Assembly: GCF_018332655.1 (NCBI RefSeq)
Contig: NZ_BOQL01000068.1
Span: 20,610 to 84,609, forward strand
DNA length: 64,000 bases
Direction: 5' to 3'
Origin: Actinoplanes auranticolor
GTDB taxonomy: Bacteria > Actinomycetota > Actinomycetes > Mycobacteriales > Micromonosporaceae
The position numbers were made by a program, and so were the translations under genes. The first letter of the stretch is position 1. Every line of letters begins with the position of its first letter. Under the pieces are notes generated by a model that was not told the DNA's origin, searched no databases, and saw nothing but the letters and a program-made list of their open reading frames with translations. This document shows, in pieces, positions 36,463 through 45,375 of the stretch.

Positions 36463-37010
36463 TCAGAGGGTCGCTGGGGCGCCCCGGCGGCGGCTGAGGC
36501 GCAACGCCACCCCCGGCACCAGCGCGACGGCCGCGCAGGCCGACAGCTCCACCAGGGTCAGGGACGCGGTGCCGAGCAGGGTCTGCAGCGGCCCGAGGAG
36601 CACACCGGCGATCTGCAGGACCGCCGACAGTGCCACCGCACCCAGCAGTGACCAGTTACGTTGGGTGCCGGGTTCCGAGGTGGCCCGCACGGCCAGGGCG
36701 ACGCCCAGCTGAGCCAGCCCGAGCACCACGAACATGACCTACTGCCACGGCCGGTCGAGCTGGTGTGCCGTCACACCGGCCGCCAGGACGACGGCCGCGA
36801 CGCACAGACCACCGATCAGGACGCTGCGCAGCAACCCGTCGCCGAGGACCGACTCCTGCGGTGACCGCGGGCGGCGGCGCAGCACGCCGGCCTCGGCGGG
36901 CTCGGCTCCCATCGCTACCCCGGGGATGCCGTGCGTCAACAGGTTGACCCACAGCAATTGCCCGGGCAGCAGCGGGGCATCGTCGGGCGCCGCATCTCCA
37001 GGCTGCGCGG
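36463..37010 (-). pseudogene. C-terminal fragment of a cation-transporting P-type ATPase, with in-frame stop
   Basis: The minus strand encodes the last membrane helices of a P2-type ATPase: LPGQLLWVNLLTHGIPGVAM, then SVLIGGLCVAAVVLAAGVTA, ending DRPWQ. An in-frame TAG (36738) is followed at once by MFVVLGLAQLGVALAVRATS and two further helices ending near 36463. The frame closes upstream near 37010, so the N-, P- and A-domains are absent. It lies between the DosR-like regulator and the USP/kinase genes. Confidence 0.8.
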
Positions 37011-37028
37011 ATCATGCCCACAACAGCA

Positions 37029-37042
37029 GGGCCGTTGGACCC
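37029..37042. promoter_or_regulatory. DosR-box-like palindrome upstream of the response-regulator gene
   Basis: GGGCCGTTGGACCC, full match, 73 bp before the regulator start at 37116; also upstream of the P-type ATPase fragment on the other strand. It would allow autoregulation. Confidence 0.6.
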
Positions 37043-37115
37043 GGGTGACCGGGTCTCCGGGGGAAAGGCGACCCCGCCCTTGGCGCGCGGCGCGCGGGTG
37101 AGTATGAAGTGAGGC

Positions 37116-37760
37116 ATGATTCGTGTCTTTCTCCTCGACGACCATGAGGTCGTCCGCCGTGGCCTCGTCGACCTGCTCCAGGCCGCCGGCGACATCGAGG
37201 TGGTGGGCGAGTCCGGTTCCGCCCAGGAGGCGACCCGGCGCATCCCGGCGCTGCGGCCGGACGTGGCGATCCTCGATGCCCGGTTGCCCGACGGCAGCGG
37301 GATCGACGTGTGCCGCGATGTACGGGCCGTGGACTCGTCGATCAAGGGTCTGATCCTGACCTCGTACGAGGACGACGAGGCGCTGTTCGCCGCGATCATG
37401 GCCGGCGCCGCCGGTTACGTGCTCAAGCAGATCCGCGGCACCGACCTGGTCGACGGCATCCGCCGGGTCGCGGCCGGGCAGTCGCTGCTGGATCCGGTGG
37501 TGACCCAGCGGGTGCTCGAACGCATCCGTCACGGCGTCGAACAGCCCCGCGAGCTGGCGTCCCTGACCGACCAGGAACGCAGGATCCTCGAGTACGTGGC
37601 CGAAGGGCTGACCAACCGCGAGATCGCCGGCCGGATGTTCCTGGCGGAGAAGACCGTCAAGAACTACGTCTCCAGCCTGCTCGCCAAGCTCGGCCTGGAG
37701 CGGCGTACCCAAGCCGCTGTGCTCGCCACCCGGCTGCTGCGCGAGCATCCGCACCCCTGA
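37116..37760 (+). CDS. DosR/DevR-like NarL-family response regulator
   Basis: The 214-residue regulator follows mycobacterial DosR closely along its length. The receiver has the acidic pair in FLLDDHEVVRRGLVDLL, phospho-acceptor Asp54 in AILDARLPDG, switch residues in LILTSYED and Lys104 in GYVLKQIRG, all at the same positions as in DosR. The LuxR-type helix-turn-helix reads LTDQERRILEYVAEGLTNRE and FLAEKTVKNYVSSLLAKLG, retaining the Lys/Lys/Asn residues that touch the DosR box. That conservation supports the view that the 14-bp palindromes in this window are its sites. It ends 4 bp from the convergent pflA. Confidence 0.93.
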   Translation: MIRVFLLDDHEVVRRGLVDLLQAAGDIEVVGESGSAQEATRRIPALRPDVAILDARLPDGSGIDVCRDVRAVDSSIKGLILTSYEDDEALFAAIMAGAAGYVLKQIRGTDLVDGIRRVAAGQSLLDPVVTQRVLERIRHGVEQPRELASLTDQERRILEYVAEGLTNREIAGRMFLAEKTVKNYVSSLLAKLGLERRTQAAVLATRLLREHPHP

Positions 37761-37764
37761 GGCG

Positions 37765-38514
37765 TCAGTACACCGCCAGGCCGCGGGCGCGGAACTGGCC
37801 ACGAACCCGGTCGAGGAGCTCGGCGCCGGGCGGCTCGGTGTCCGCGAGCGGGAAGTCGAGGCCGAGCGCCGCGTACTTGGCCGCGCCGAGGCGGTGGAAC
37901 GGCAGCACCTCGACCCGTTCGACGCTCGGTACCCCGGCCACGATGTCCGCGACCGCGTCGACGTTCGCCGGGTCGTCGGTGAGTCCCGGCACGAGCACGA
38001 AGCGTACCCAGATCGGGATGCCGCGCTCGGCCAGGCGCTGCGCGAAGCGGATCGTCGGTTCCAGCCGGCCGGTCCCGGTGACCTCGCGATAGGTGTCCTC
38101 GTTGCCCGACTTGATGTCGAGCAGCACCAGGTCGACGGAGTCCAGCAGGGCGTCGTCGGCCCGGTCGCCGTAGAAGCCGCTGGTGTCCAGGGCGGTGTGC
38201 AGGCCGAGCTCCTTGCACCGGGCCAGCACAGAACGGACGAAACCCGGCTGCTGCAACGGCTCGCCGCCGCTGAGCGTGACACCGCCGCCGGCGACCTTGA
38301 TGAACCGCTCGTAACGGCGGATCTGCGTGACGAGCTCGTCGACGGTGGTCGGCTCGCCGTTGCGCTGGTACCAGGTGTCCGGGCTGTGGCAGTACTGGCA
38401 GCGCAGCGGGCAGCCCGCCAGGAACGCGACGAAGCGGGTGCCGGGCCCGTCCACTCCGGTCGAGACGTCGAAGGAGTGGACGGAGCCGGTCAGGGGCGCG
38501 GCCGTGGTGGTCAT
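37765..38514 (-). CDS. pflA: Pyruvate formate-lyase activating enzyme
   Basis: The 249-residue radical-SAM enzyme has the C-x3-C-x2-C cluster in GCPLRCQYCHSPDTW and the SAM-binding GGGVTLSGGEPLQQ. It generates the glycyl radical on PflB. The ATG at 38514 overlaps the end of pflB by 4 bp, and the order pflB-pflA is the usual one. Length and C-terminus are normal. Confidence 0.95.
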   Translation of the reverse strand: MTTTAAPLTGSVHSFDVSTGVDGPGTRFVAFLAGCPLRCQYCHSPDTWYQRNGEPTTVDELVTQIRRYERFIKVAGGGVTLSGGEPLQQPGFVRSVLARCKELGLHTALDTSGFYGDRADDALLDSVDLVLLDIKSGNEDTYREVTGTGRLEPTIRFAQRLAERGIPIWVRFVLVPGLTDDPANVDAVADIVAGVPSVERVEVLPFHRLGAAKYAALGLDFPLADTEPPGAELLDRVRGQFRARGLAVY

Positions 38515-40751
38515 AGCGAGCCGTGGAAGGTCCGGGAGATGACGTCGTGCTGCTGCTCGCGGGTCAGCCGGACGAAGTTGACCGCGTAGCCGGACACCCG
38601 GATGGTGAGCTGCGGGTACTTCTCCGGGTGGGCCATGGCGTCCTCCAGGGTCGCCCGGTCGAGGACGTTGACGTTGAGGTGGAAGCCGCCCGCGTCGGTG
38701 TAGCCGTCGAGCACCCCGGCCAGGTTGGCGATCCGCTCGTCGCGGGAGTGCCCGAGGCCGTCGGGGGTCACGGTCGTGGTCAGCGAGATGCCGTCGCGGG
38801 CGCACCGGTACGGCAGCTTCGCCACCGACAGCGCAGCGGCGACCAGGCCGTGGCGGTCCCGGCCGTTCATCGGGTTGGCGCCCGGCGCGAACGGCTCGCC
38901 GGTGCGCCGGCCGTCCGGGGTGTTGCCGGTGTGCTTGCCGTACACGACGTTCGACGTGATGGTCAGCACCGACAGGCTGGGCTCGGCGTCCCGGTAGGCC
39001 GGCTGGCGGCCGATCTTCGCCATGAACCGTTCCACCAGGTCGACGGCGATGGCGTCGGCGCGGTCGTCGTTGTTGCCGAAGGTCGGGAAGTCGCCGTCGA
39101 CGGCGTAGTCCACGACCAGGCCGGACGTGTCCCGCAGCGCCTTGACCTGCGCGTACTTGATCGCGGAGAGGCTGTCGGCGGCCACCGAGAGCCCGGCGAT
39201 GCCGGTCGCCAGGAAGCGGTGCACCGGATAGTCGTGCAACGCCATCTCCAGGCGCTCGTACGCGTACTTGTCGTGCATGTAGTGGATGACGTTGAGCGCG
39301 TCCACGTACGTCTCGGCCAGCCAGTCCAGGGTCCGGTCGAAGGCGGTGAGCACCTCGTCGTAGTCGAGGACGTCGCCGGTGACGGGCGGGCTCGCCGGTG
39401 CGATCCGGTCGCCGGTGATCTCGTCGCGGCCGCCGTTGATCGCGTACAGCAGGGTCTTGGCCAGGTTGGCCCGCGCGCCGAAGAACTGCATGTCCTTGCC
39501 GACCCGCATGGCCGACACGCAGCAGGCGATCGCCGTGTCGTCGCTGTAGTCGGGCCGGATCAGGTCGTCGTTCTCGTACTGGATGGAGCTGGTGTCGATG
39601 GAGACCTGGGCGCAGAACTTCTTGAAACCCTCGGGCAGGGCCGGCGACCACAGCACGGTCAGGTTCGGCTCCGGCGCGGGCCCCAGGTTGTACAGGGTCT
39701 GCAGGTAGCGGAAGCTGCTGCGGGTCACCAGCGGTCGGCCGTCGGCGCCGGTGCCACCGATGGCCTCGGTCACCCAGGTCGGGTCGCCGGAGAACAGCTG
39801 GTCGTACTCCGGGGTCCGCAGGAAGCGGATGATCCGCAGCTTGATCACGAAGTCGTCGATCAGCTCCTGCGCGGCGGACTCGGTGAGGGTGCCCTCGTCG
39901 AGGTCGCGCTGCAGGAAGATGTCCACGAAGGTCGAGGTGCGGCCCAGCGACATGGCCGCGCCGTTCTGCTCCTTGGTCGCGCCCAGATAGGCGAAGTACA
40001 GCCACTGGATCGCCTCGCGGCCGGTCGTTGCGGGGCCGGAGATGTCGGAGCCGTACGCGGCGGCCATGGTCTTGAGCTCGTCGAGGGCGCGGATCTGCTC
40101 GGCCAGCTCCTCGCGGTCGCGGATCACGTCCTCGCTGGACAGCCGGTCGTCGAGGGTCGCCTTGCGCTCGCGGCGTTCGGCGATGAGGTGGTCGACACCA
40201 TAGAGGGCGACCCGGCGGTAGTCGCCGATGATCCGGCCCCGGCCGTACGCGTCGGGCAGCCCGGTGATGATGTGCGAACGCCGCGCCGCCAGCACATCCG
40301 CCGGGTACGCGTCGAAGACCCCGTCGTTGTGGGTCTTGCGGTACCGGGAGTAGATGGCGTGCACCGCCGGGTCCAGTGCGTACCCGTAGGCTTTGAGCCC
40401 GGCCTCGACCATCCGCAGGCCGCCGGCGGGCATGATGGCCCGCCGCAGCGGTGCACTGGTCTGCAGCCCGACGATCAGCTCGTGGGAGCGGTCGATGTAG
40501 CCGGGCACGTGGGCGGTGATGGTCGACGGGGTGTGGGTGTCGACGTCGTAGATGCCGCGCTTGCGCTCCTCGACGAACATGCGCTGCAGTTCCCGCCAGA
40601 GCCGTCCGGTGCGGGGCGTCGGTCCGGTCAGGAATGCCGCGTCGCCGGTGTAGGGCGTGACGTTGTCGTGGATGAACCCGCCGACATCGATCGTGTCGCG
40701 CCAGGTCGTCCCCGTGAATCCGCGCCAGGCATCTTTGTGTTCCCGCACCAT
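38511..40751 (-). CDS. pflB: Formate C-acetyltransferase (pyruvate formate-lyase)
   Basis: The 746-residue enzyme converts pyruvate and CoA to acetyl-CoA and formate. The two active-site cysteines lie in DDTAIACCVSAMRVG, and the glycyl-radical loop is TIRVSGYAVNFVRLT near the C-terminus. The start at 40751 is chosen for the GAGGAGG just upstream. PFL is rare in actinomycetes, and the enzyme is destroyed by oxygen when activated, so its presence implies real anaerobic metabolism. No formate dehydrogenase or formate channel gene is visible in the window. DosR-box-like palindromes lie about 50-95 bp upstream. Confidence 0.96.
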   Translation of the reverse strand: MVREHKDAWRGFTGTTWRDTIDVGGFIHDNVTPYTGDAAFLTGPTPRTGRLWRELQRMFVEERKRGIYDVDTHTPSTITAHVPGYIDRSHELIVGLQTSAPLRRAIMPAGGLRMVEAGLKAYGYALDPAVHAIYSRYRKTHNDGVFDAYPADVLAARRSHIITGLPDAYGRGRIIGDYRRVALYGVDHLIAERRERKATLDDRLSSEDVIRDREELAEQIRALDELKTMAAAYGSDISGPATTGREAIQWLYFAYLGATKEQNGAAMSLGRTSTFVDIFLQRDLDEGTLTESAAQELIDDFVIKLRIIRFLRTPEYDQLFSGDPTWVTEAIGGTGADGRPLVTRSSFRYLQTLYNLGPAPEPNLTVLWSPALPEGFKKFCAQVSIDTSSIQYENDDLIRPDYSDDTAIACCVSAMRVGKDMQFFGARANLAKTLLYAINGGRDEITGDRIAPASPPVTGDVLDYDEVLTAFDRTLDWLAETYVDALNVIHYMHDKYAYERLEMALHDYPVHRFLATGIAGLSVAADSLSAIKYAQVKALRDTSGLVVDYAVDGDFPTFGNNDDRADAIAVDLVERFMAKIGRQPAYRDAEPSLSVLTITSNVVYGKHTGNTPDGRRTGEPFAPGANPMNGRDRHGLVAAALSVAKLPYRCARDGISLTTTVTPDGLGHSRDERIANLAGVLDGYTDAGGFHLNVNVLDRATLEDAMAHPEKYPQLTIRVSGYAVNFVRLTREQQHDVISRTFHGSL

Positions 40752-40803
40752 GACTCCTCCTCGTGTCACTTCTCAGCCTTGCCGATGACCACTCCGCCGG
40801 TCA

Positions 40804-40817
40804 GGGCCGGAGGTCCC
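40804..40817. promoter_or_regulatory. DosR-box-like palindrome upstream of pflB, within an inverted repeat
   Basis: GGGCCGGAGGTCCC, full match, 53 bp before pflB. It shares a 10-bp inverted repeat (40809-40818 / 40834-40843, 15-nt loop) with a second half-matching copy (GGGACCTCCGGTGC, 40835-40848). The hairpin may also terminate the upstream adh gene. Confidence 0.55.
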
Positions 40818-40884
40818 GAGAGGCTGGGCCTCCCGGGACCTCCGGTGCGGGCGCGACGTGTCGTCGACCCTGGGGTGAAGCCGG

Positions 40885-41895
40885 TTACGGCATCAGCACC
40901 AGCCGGGCGGGGACCCGGCTGGCCAGGACGTCCCCGATCGAGGCGTTGATGTCGTCGAGCCGGCGGGCCTCGTAGAGCACCTGGGTGCGCCCGGCGGCGT
41001 GCAGCCGGAACACCTCCGCCAGGTCGGCGCGGGTCCCGACGATCGAGCCGATCACCCGGATGCCCTTCAGCACGGTCTGGAAGATCGGCAGCGACATCGC
41101 GTTGTCCTTGGGCAGCGACACCAGCACCAGCCGGCCGCCGCGGCGCAGCGACGCGTGGGCCTGCTCGATGACCCGCGGGTCGGCCGCGAGCACCACGGCC
41201 ACGTCCGCCCCGCCCAGCGCCTCGATGGCGGCGACCGGATCGGTGGTGGCGGCGTTGACCACATGCGCCGCGCCCAGGCTCTTGGCCAGCGCGAGTTTCT
41301 CCTCGGTCACGTCCACGGCGATGGTCTCCCCGCCGAAGATCTGAGCGTACTGCAGGGCCAGGTGCCCCAGCCCGCCGATGCCGAAGATTGCCACCCGGTC
41401 CCCGGGCGTCACCCCACCGACCTTGATCGCCTTGTACGTGGTCACGCCGGCGCAGGTCAGCGGGGCAGCCTCGGCCGGGTCGATACCGGTGGGCACCGCC
41501 ACCACGTAGCGCGCGTCGGCCACGGCATACTCGGCGTGCCCGCCGTCGACGGCGTAGCCGGTGTTGAGCTGTGCCTCGCACAGCGTCTCCCAGCCGGTGA
41601 CGCAGTACTCGCAGGTCCCGCACGCGTGTCCCAGCCACGGGATGGCGACGCGGTCGCCGATGGCATGCGCGGTGACATCCGCGCCCAGCTGCTCCACGAT
41701 GCCGACGCCTTCGTGGCCGGGGATGAACGGCGGCGTGGGCTTCACCGGCCAGTCGCCGCGGGCGGCGTGGATGTCGGTGTGGCAGAGGCCGCTGGCCTCG
41801 ATCCGGACCCGCACCTGACCGGCCGCCGGCTCCGGCGTGGGCACATCCTTGACTTCGAGGGCCTGGTCGAAGCCGGTGACAACCGCTGCGCGCAT
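40885..41895 (-). CDS. Zinc-dependent alcohol dehydrogenase, AdhP type
   Basis: The 336-residue enzyme has the catalytic-zinc motif SGLCHTDIHAARGDW and PGHEGVG, structural-zinc cysteines in GHACGTCEYCVTGWETLC, and the NAD-binding GIGGLGHLALQYA. It belongs to the bacterial ethanol dehydrogenase group (AdhP/AdhA) that interconverts acetaldehyde and ethanol, which fits with AdhE and PFL in the same region. The start at 41895 follows AAGGAA. A DosR-box-like palindrome lies 58 bp upstream. Confidence 0.92.
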   Translation of the reverse strand: MRAAVVTGFDQALEVKDVPTPEPAAGQVRVRIEASGLCHTDIHAARGDWPVKPTPPFIPGHEGVGIVEQLGADVTAHAIGDRVAIPWLGHACGTCEYCVTGWETLCEAQLNTGYAVDGGHAEYAVADARYVVAVPTGIDPAEAAPLTCAGVTTYKAIKVGGVTPGDRVAIFGIGGLGHLALQYAQIFGGETIAVDVTEEKLALAKSLGAAHVVNAATTDPVAAIEALGGADVAVVLAADPRVIEQAHASLRRGGRLVLVSLPKDNAMSLPIFQTVLKGIRVIGSIVGTRADLAEVFRLHAAGRTQVLYEARRLDDINASIGDVLASRVPARLVLMP

Positions 41896-41953
41896 GACGT
41901 ATTCCTTCCTTTGATCTTGCTTCGAGTCTCGCCGCCGGGAGCCGTCCGTGGCA

Positions 41954-41967
41954 GGGCCGATGGACCC
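41954..41967. promoter_or_regulatory. DosR-box-like palindrome upstream of adh
   Basis: GGGCCGATGGACCC, full match, inside an extended inverted repeat GGCAGGG / CCCTGCC. It also lies just past the stop (41987) of the ppdK-linked hypothetical gene. Confidence 0.6.
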
Positions 41968-41986
41968 TGCCACGACAGGACCTGAG

Positions 41987-42352
41987 TCAGCTCTGCGGCA
42001 CGAGGCGACGGGCCCTGAGTACCCGGGCCCACCAGGGCCGCGGGGCTGCGGAACGCAGCGGGGGAAGCGCGGTGCGCTTGATGCTGACCCAGCCGCCCGG
42101 GCCCATGGTGACCGCGCCGATCTCCGGCCGCCGACGGCCGGCCGCGGCCACCACGGCGACGGCCACGGTCGCGGCGCCGACGGCGGCCAGCACCGTGCCG
42201 GCCAGCCGGGTCACGTCGACGACGGGCCGGAAGGCAGCGCCGCCGGGACCGACGACCCAGGCGCCGACCGGTCGTTCGCCGTCGACCACGGGCAGCACGG
42301 TGACGGGGGCCGGTAGTGCCACAGTGGTCCGGCCGTCGATGGAGGTGATCAT
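41987..42352 (-). CDS. Single-span membrane protein of unknown function
   Basis: The 121-residue protein has a short N-terminal beta-like region (PVTVLPVVDGERPVGAWVVG), one transmembrane helix (TVLAAVGAATVAVAVVAAAG) and a basic tail. The family is not recognised. AAGGAG lies 8 bp before the ATG. It starts 12 bp after the ppdK stop, so it is probably the second gene of the ppdK operon. Confidence 0.65.
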   Translation of the reverse strand: MITSIDGRTTVALPAPVTVLPVVDGERPVGAWVVGPGGAAFRPVVDVTRLAGTVLAAVGAATVAVAVVAAAGRRRPEIGAVTMGPGGWVSIKRTALPPLRSAAPRPWWARVLRARRLVPQS

Positions 42353-42364
42353 GACAACGACTCC

Positions 42365-45028
42365 TTATCTGCTGTCGGAGGTCGCCGCCGTGCAAGCGGC
42401 GCGACCCGCCTCCAGCCGGGCGACGGGGACGCGGAACGGCGAGCAGGACACGTAGTCGAGCCCGGCCCGGTGGAAGAACCGGACGGAAGCGGGATCGCCG
42501 CCGTGCTCGCCACAGACACCGACCGTCAGGTCGGGCCGGGCCGCGCGGCCCCGCTCGACGGCGATCCGGACCAGCTCGCCGACCCCGCCGCTGTCGATCG
42601 TCTCGAACGGCGACGCGGCGAAGATGCCGAGTGCGAGGTAGCGGCCGAAGAAGGCGCCTTCCACGTCGTCGCGGGAGAAGCCCCAGGTCATCTGGGTCAG
42701 GTCGTTGGTGCCGAAGGAGAAGAACTCCGCCGCGTGCGCGATCTCGCCGGCGGTCAGGGCGGCCCGGGGCACCTCGATCATCGTACCGATCCGGATCCGC
42801 GGGATGCCGTCGATGCTGTGCAGCACCGACTCGGCTTCCGTCCGTACGGTCTCCAGCTCCTGCACCGCGCCGACCAGCGGAACCATGATCTCGGGCCGGG
42901 GGTCGCCGCCGGCGGCCACGCGCAGCGCCGCCGCCTCGGCGATCGCCCGCACCTGCATCGCGAACAGACCCGGGATGACCAGGCCCAGCCGCACCCCGCG
43001 CAGGCCGAGCATCGGGTTGGCCTCGTGCATCCGGCGCACGGCCGCCAGCAGTACGGCGTCGTGGCCGGGGTCCAGTCCCAGCGCCTCGGCACGGGCGACG
43101 CGAGCGGTCAGGTCCTCGAGCGCCGGCAGGAATTCGTGCAGCGGCGGGTCGATGAGCCGCACGGTGACCGGCAGGCCGTCCATCGCCTCGAACAGCTCGA
43201 CGAAGTCGGCTCGTTGCAGTGGGAGCAGAGCGGTCAGGGCCGCGTCCCGCTCGGTGTCGTCGTCGGCCACGATCAGCCGCTCCACCAGCTCGCGCCGCTC
43301 GCCGAGGAACATGTGCTCGGTGCGGCACAGCCCGACGCCGCTCGCCCCGAACCGGCGGGCCCGGGCGGCGTCCGCCCCGGTGTCGGCGTTCGCGTGCACC
43401 CCGAGACGCCGGACGTGGTCGGCGTGCGTCATCAGCCGCTGGACCGCCGCCAGCAGCGGGTCGTTCGCGGGGGCGAGCTCACCCTCGAAGTACCGGACGA
43501 CCGGGGAGGGGTGCACGGGCACGGCGCCGAGATACACCCGGCCGGTGGTGCCGTCCAGCGACAGCACATCGCCGGCGTGCAGCACCGTGCCGTTCACCGT
43601 GACCGTCTCTGTCGCCAGGTCGATGCGCAGCTCGTCGGCCCCGCAGACGCAGGTCTTGCCCATACCGCGGGCGACCACGGCCGCGTGCGACGTCTTGCCG
43701 CCCCGGCTGGTCAGGATGCCCTGAGCGGCGATCATGCCGGGCAGGTCGTCGGGGTTGGTCTCCGGCCGCACCAGGATCACCGGGCGGTCGGCGGCGGCCG
43801 CGTGCGCGGAGTCGAAGACGATCGCGCCGACCGCCGCACCGGGCGAGGCCGGAACACCCGTGGTCAGCGGTGTCGGCGCGGCGGACGTGTCGAAGCTGGG
43901 GAACATCAGCTGCGCCAGCTGCTCACCGGAGACCCGCTGCAGTGCCTCGTCGAGCGTGATGGTGCCCTCGTCGACGAGCTGGGCGGCGATGACGAACGCG
44001 GCGGCGGCCGTCCGCTTGCCCACCCGGGTCTGCAGCATCCACAGTTTGCCGCGCTCGATGGTGAACTCGATGTCGCACAGGTCGCGGTAGCGCTGCTCCA
44101 GCCGCTCCATGACGGACAGCAGCTGCCGGTAGCTGGGCGGATCGAGCTTCGCGAGCTCGTGCAGGCCGACAGTGTTGCGGATGCCGGCGACCACGTCCTC
44201 ACCCTGGGCGTTGGACAGGTAGTCGCCGTAGGCGCCGCGCCGGCCGGTGGCCGGGTCACGGGTGAAGGCGACGCCGGTGCCGGAGTCCGGCCCCCGGTTT
44301 CCGAAGACCATCGCCATCACGTTGACCGCAGTGCCGAGATCCTGCGGGATGCGCTCCTGCCGGCGGTACAGCACGGCACGCTCGGCGTTCCAGGACTGAA
44401 AGACCGACGTGATGGCCAGGAACAGCTGCTCGTGCGGCGCCTGCGGGAAGTCCCGGCCGGTGTGGGCGTGGAAGACCTTCTTGTACGCCTGCACCAGGTC
44501 CTGCAGCTGGGCCACCGGGAGCTCGGCGTCGGACGCAGCGCCCGCCCCGGCCCGGACGGCCGCGAGCTCGGACTCGAACTCCTCGCCGGGCACGCCGAAC
44601 ACGGTCCTGCCGAACATCTGGATGAGCCGGCGGTACGAGTCCCAGGCGAACCGTTCGTCGCCGCTCTGCGCGGCCAGGCCGACCACGCTGGAGTCGGTCA
44701 GGCCGATGTCCAGGATCGTCTCCATCATGCCGGGCATCGAGAACTTGCCGCCCGAGCGCACCGACAGCAGCAGCGGATCCCGCGGGTCCCCGAGGTTCTT
44801 CTGCATCCGTGCCTCGACAAGATGCAGATGCTCCTGCACCTCGGCGAACAGCCCGGCCGGTACCGATCCCGTCCGCAGATAGGCGCGGCAGGCCTCGGTG
44901 GTGATCGTGAAGCCGGGCGGCACCGGCAGTCCCATCCGGGTCATCTCCGCGAGATTGGCGCCCTTGCCGCCGAGCAGGTCCTTGAGGTCCTTGTTGCCCT
45001 CCGCGAAGTCGTACACGTACGTGGCCAT
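42365..45028 (-). CDS. ppdK: Pyruvate, phosphate dikinase
   Basis: The 887-residue enzyme interconverts pyruvate + ATP + Pi and PEP + AMP + PPi. The nucleotide-binding domain opens YVYDFAEGNKDLKDLLGGKG. The swivelling phospho-His domain carries TSRGGKTSHAAVVARGMGKT, and the PEP-binding barrel carries GLCRTEHMFLGERR and FSFGTNDLTQMTWGFSRDD. The start at 45028 is favoured over 45043 because GAGGGTGAG precedes it. Under hypoxia it could run glycolysis with PPi economy or feed gluconeogenesis. A DosR-box-like palindrome lies 71 bp upstream. Confidence 0.95.
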   Translation of the reverse strand: MATYVYDFAEGNKDLKDLLGGKGANLAEMTRMGLPVPPGFTITTEACRAYLRTGSVPAGLFAEVQEHLHLVEARMQKNLGDPRDPLLLSVRSGGKFSMPGMMETILDIGLTDSSVVGLAAQSGDERFAWDSYRRLIQMFGRTVFGVPGEEFESELAAVRAGAGAASDAELPVAQLQDLVQAYKKVFHAHTGRDFPQAPHEQLFLAITSVFQSWNAERAVLYRRQERIPQDLGTAVNVMAMVFGNRGPDSGTGVAFTRDPATGRRGAYGDYLSNAQGEDVVAGIRNTVGLHELAKLDPPSYRQLLSVMERLEQRYRDLCDIEFTIERGKLWMLQTRVGKRTAAAAFVIAAQLVDEGTITLDEALQRVSGEQLAQLMFPSFDTSAAPTPLTTGVPASPGAAVGAIVFDSAHAAAADRPVILVRPETNPDDLPGMIAAQGILTSRGGKTSHAAVVARGMGKTCVCGADELRIDLATETVTVNGTVLHAGDVLSLDGTTGRVYLGAVPVHPSPVVRYFEGELAPANDPLLAAVQRLMTHADHVRRLGVHANADTGADAARARRFGASGVGLCRTEHMFLGERRELVERLIVADDDTERDAALTALLPLQRADFVELFEAMDGLPVTVRLIDPPLHEFLPALEDLTARVARAEALGLDPGHDAVLLAAVRRMHEANPMLGLRGVRLGLVIPGLFAMQVRAIAEAAALRVAAGGDPRPEIMVPLVGAVQELETVRTEAESVLHSIDGIPRIRIGTMIEVPRAALTAGEIAHAAEFFSFGTNDLTQMTWGFSRDDVEGAFFGRYLALGIFAASPFETIDSGGVGELVRIAVERGRAARPDLTVGVCGEHGGDPASVRFFHRAGLDYVSCSPFRVPVARLEAGRAACTAATSDSR

Positions 45029-45099
45029 CCGGCTCACCCTCATTCACTCGTGCGTTCGTCTTCCTTCTGGTGGTACCGCCCGGCAGGACCCGGCCAACA

Positions 45100-45113
45100 G
45101 GGCCGGAGGGCCC
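45100..45113. promoter_or_regulatory. DosR-box-like palindrome upstream of ppdK
   Basis: GGGCCGGAGGGCCC, full match, 71 bp from the ppdK ATG and just past the stop of the gene at 45136. Confidence 0.55.
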
Positions 45114-45135
45114 GGAGGAGGACCCCGGTCATCGG

Positions 45136-45375
45136 CTACCGGCGGCCGCCGGCCCCGTCCTGGCGGTGCCTCGCCCAGGTCAGGTAGGCGGCCGGACCGA
45201 CCGGCTGGATCAGGACCAACGGCCACCACAGGGCCTTCGGCCCATGGATCTGCCCGGCCGGGCGGCGGGCCAGGTCGATCACGGCCGCGGTGGTCAGCGC
45301 CACCTCGACCGGTGCCAGCACCGCCGTCGCCACCTGTTGCCACCGCGACAGTTCGCTCCACGATTTCCTGGTCAT
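45136..45375 (-). CDS. PLDc_N-like two-helix membrane protein
   Basis: The 79-residue product has two hydrophobic helices (VATAVLAPVEVALTTAAVID and WWPLVLIQPVGPAAYLTWAR) joined by a basic loop LARRPAGQIHGPKALW. This is the pattern of the N-terminal domain of cardiolipin synthases, which occurs alone in many actinomycete proteins. Its role is unknown. The start overlaps the upstream 81-codon gene by 4 bp (ATGA). Confidence 0.7.
   Translation of the reverse strand: MTRKSWSELSRWQQVATAVLAPVEVALTTAAVIDLARRPAGQIHGPKALWWPLVLIQPVGPAAYLTWARHRQDGAGGRR

Noticed and set aside
38523..40949. Very long open frame (808 codons) antisense to pflB
   Set aside because: It mirrors the GC3-biased codons of pflB, has a repetitive Val/Gly/Arg/Asp composition, no family motifs and no ribosome-binding site.
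43660..43740. PPDK phospho-His loop GGKTSHA in place of the textbook GGMTSHA
   Set aside because: To my knowledge the Lys variant is usual in actinobacterial enzymes; all catalytic residues are present, so no anomaly.
42470..45187. 905-codon open frame antisense to ppdK
   Set aside because: Shadow of ppdK; low-complexity Arg/Gly/Gln/His composition, no motifs.
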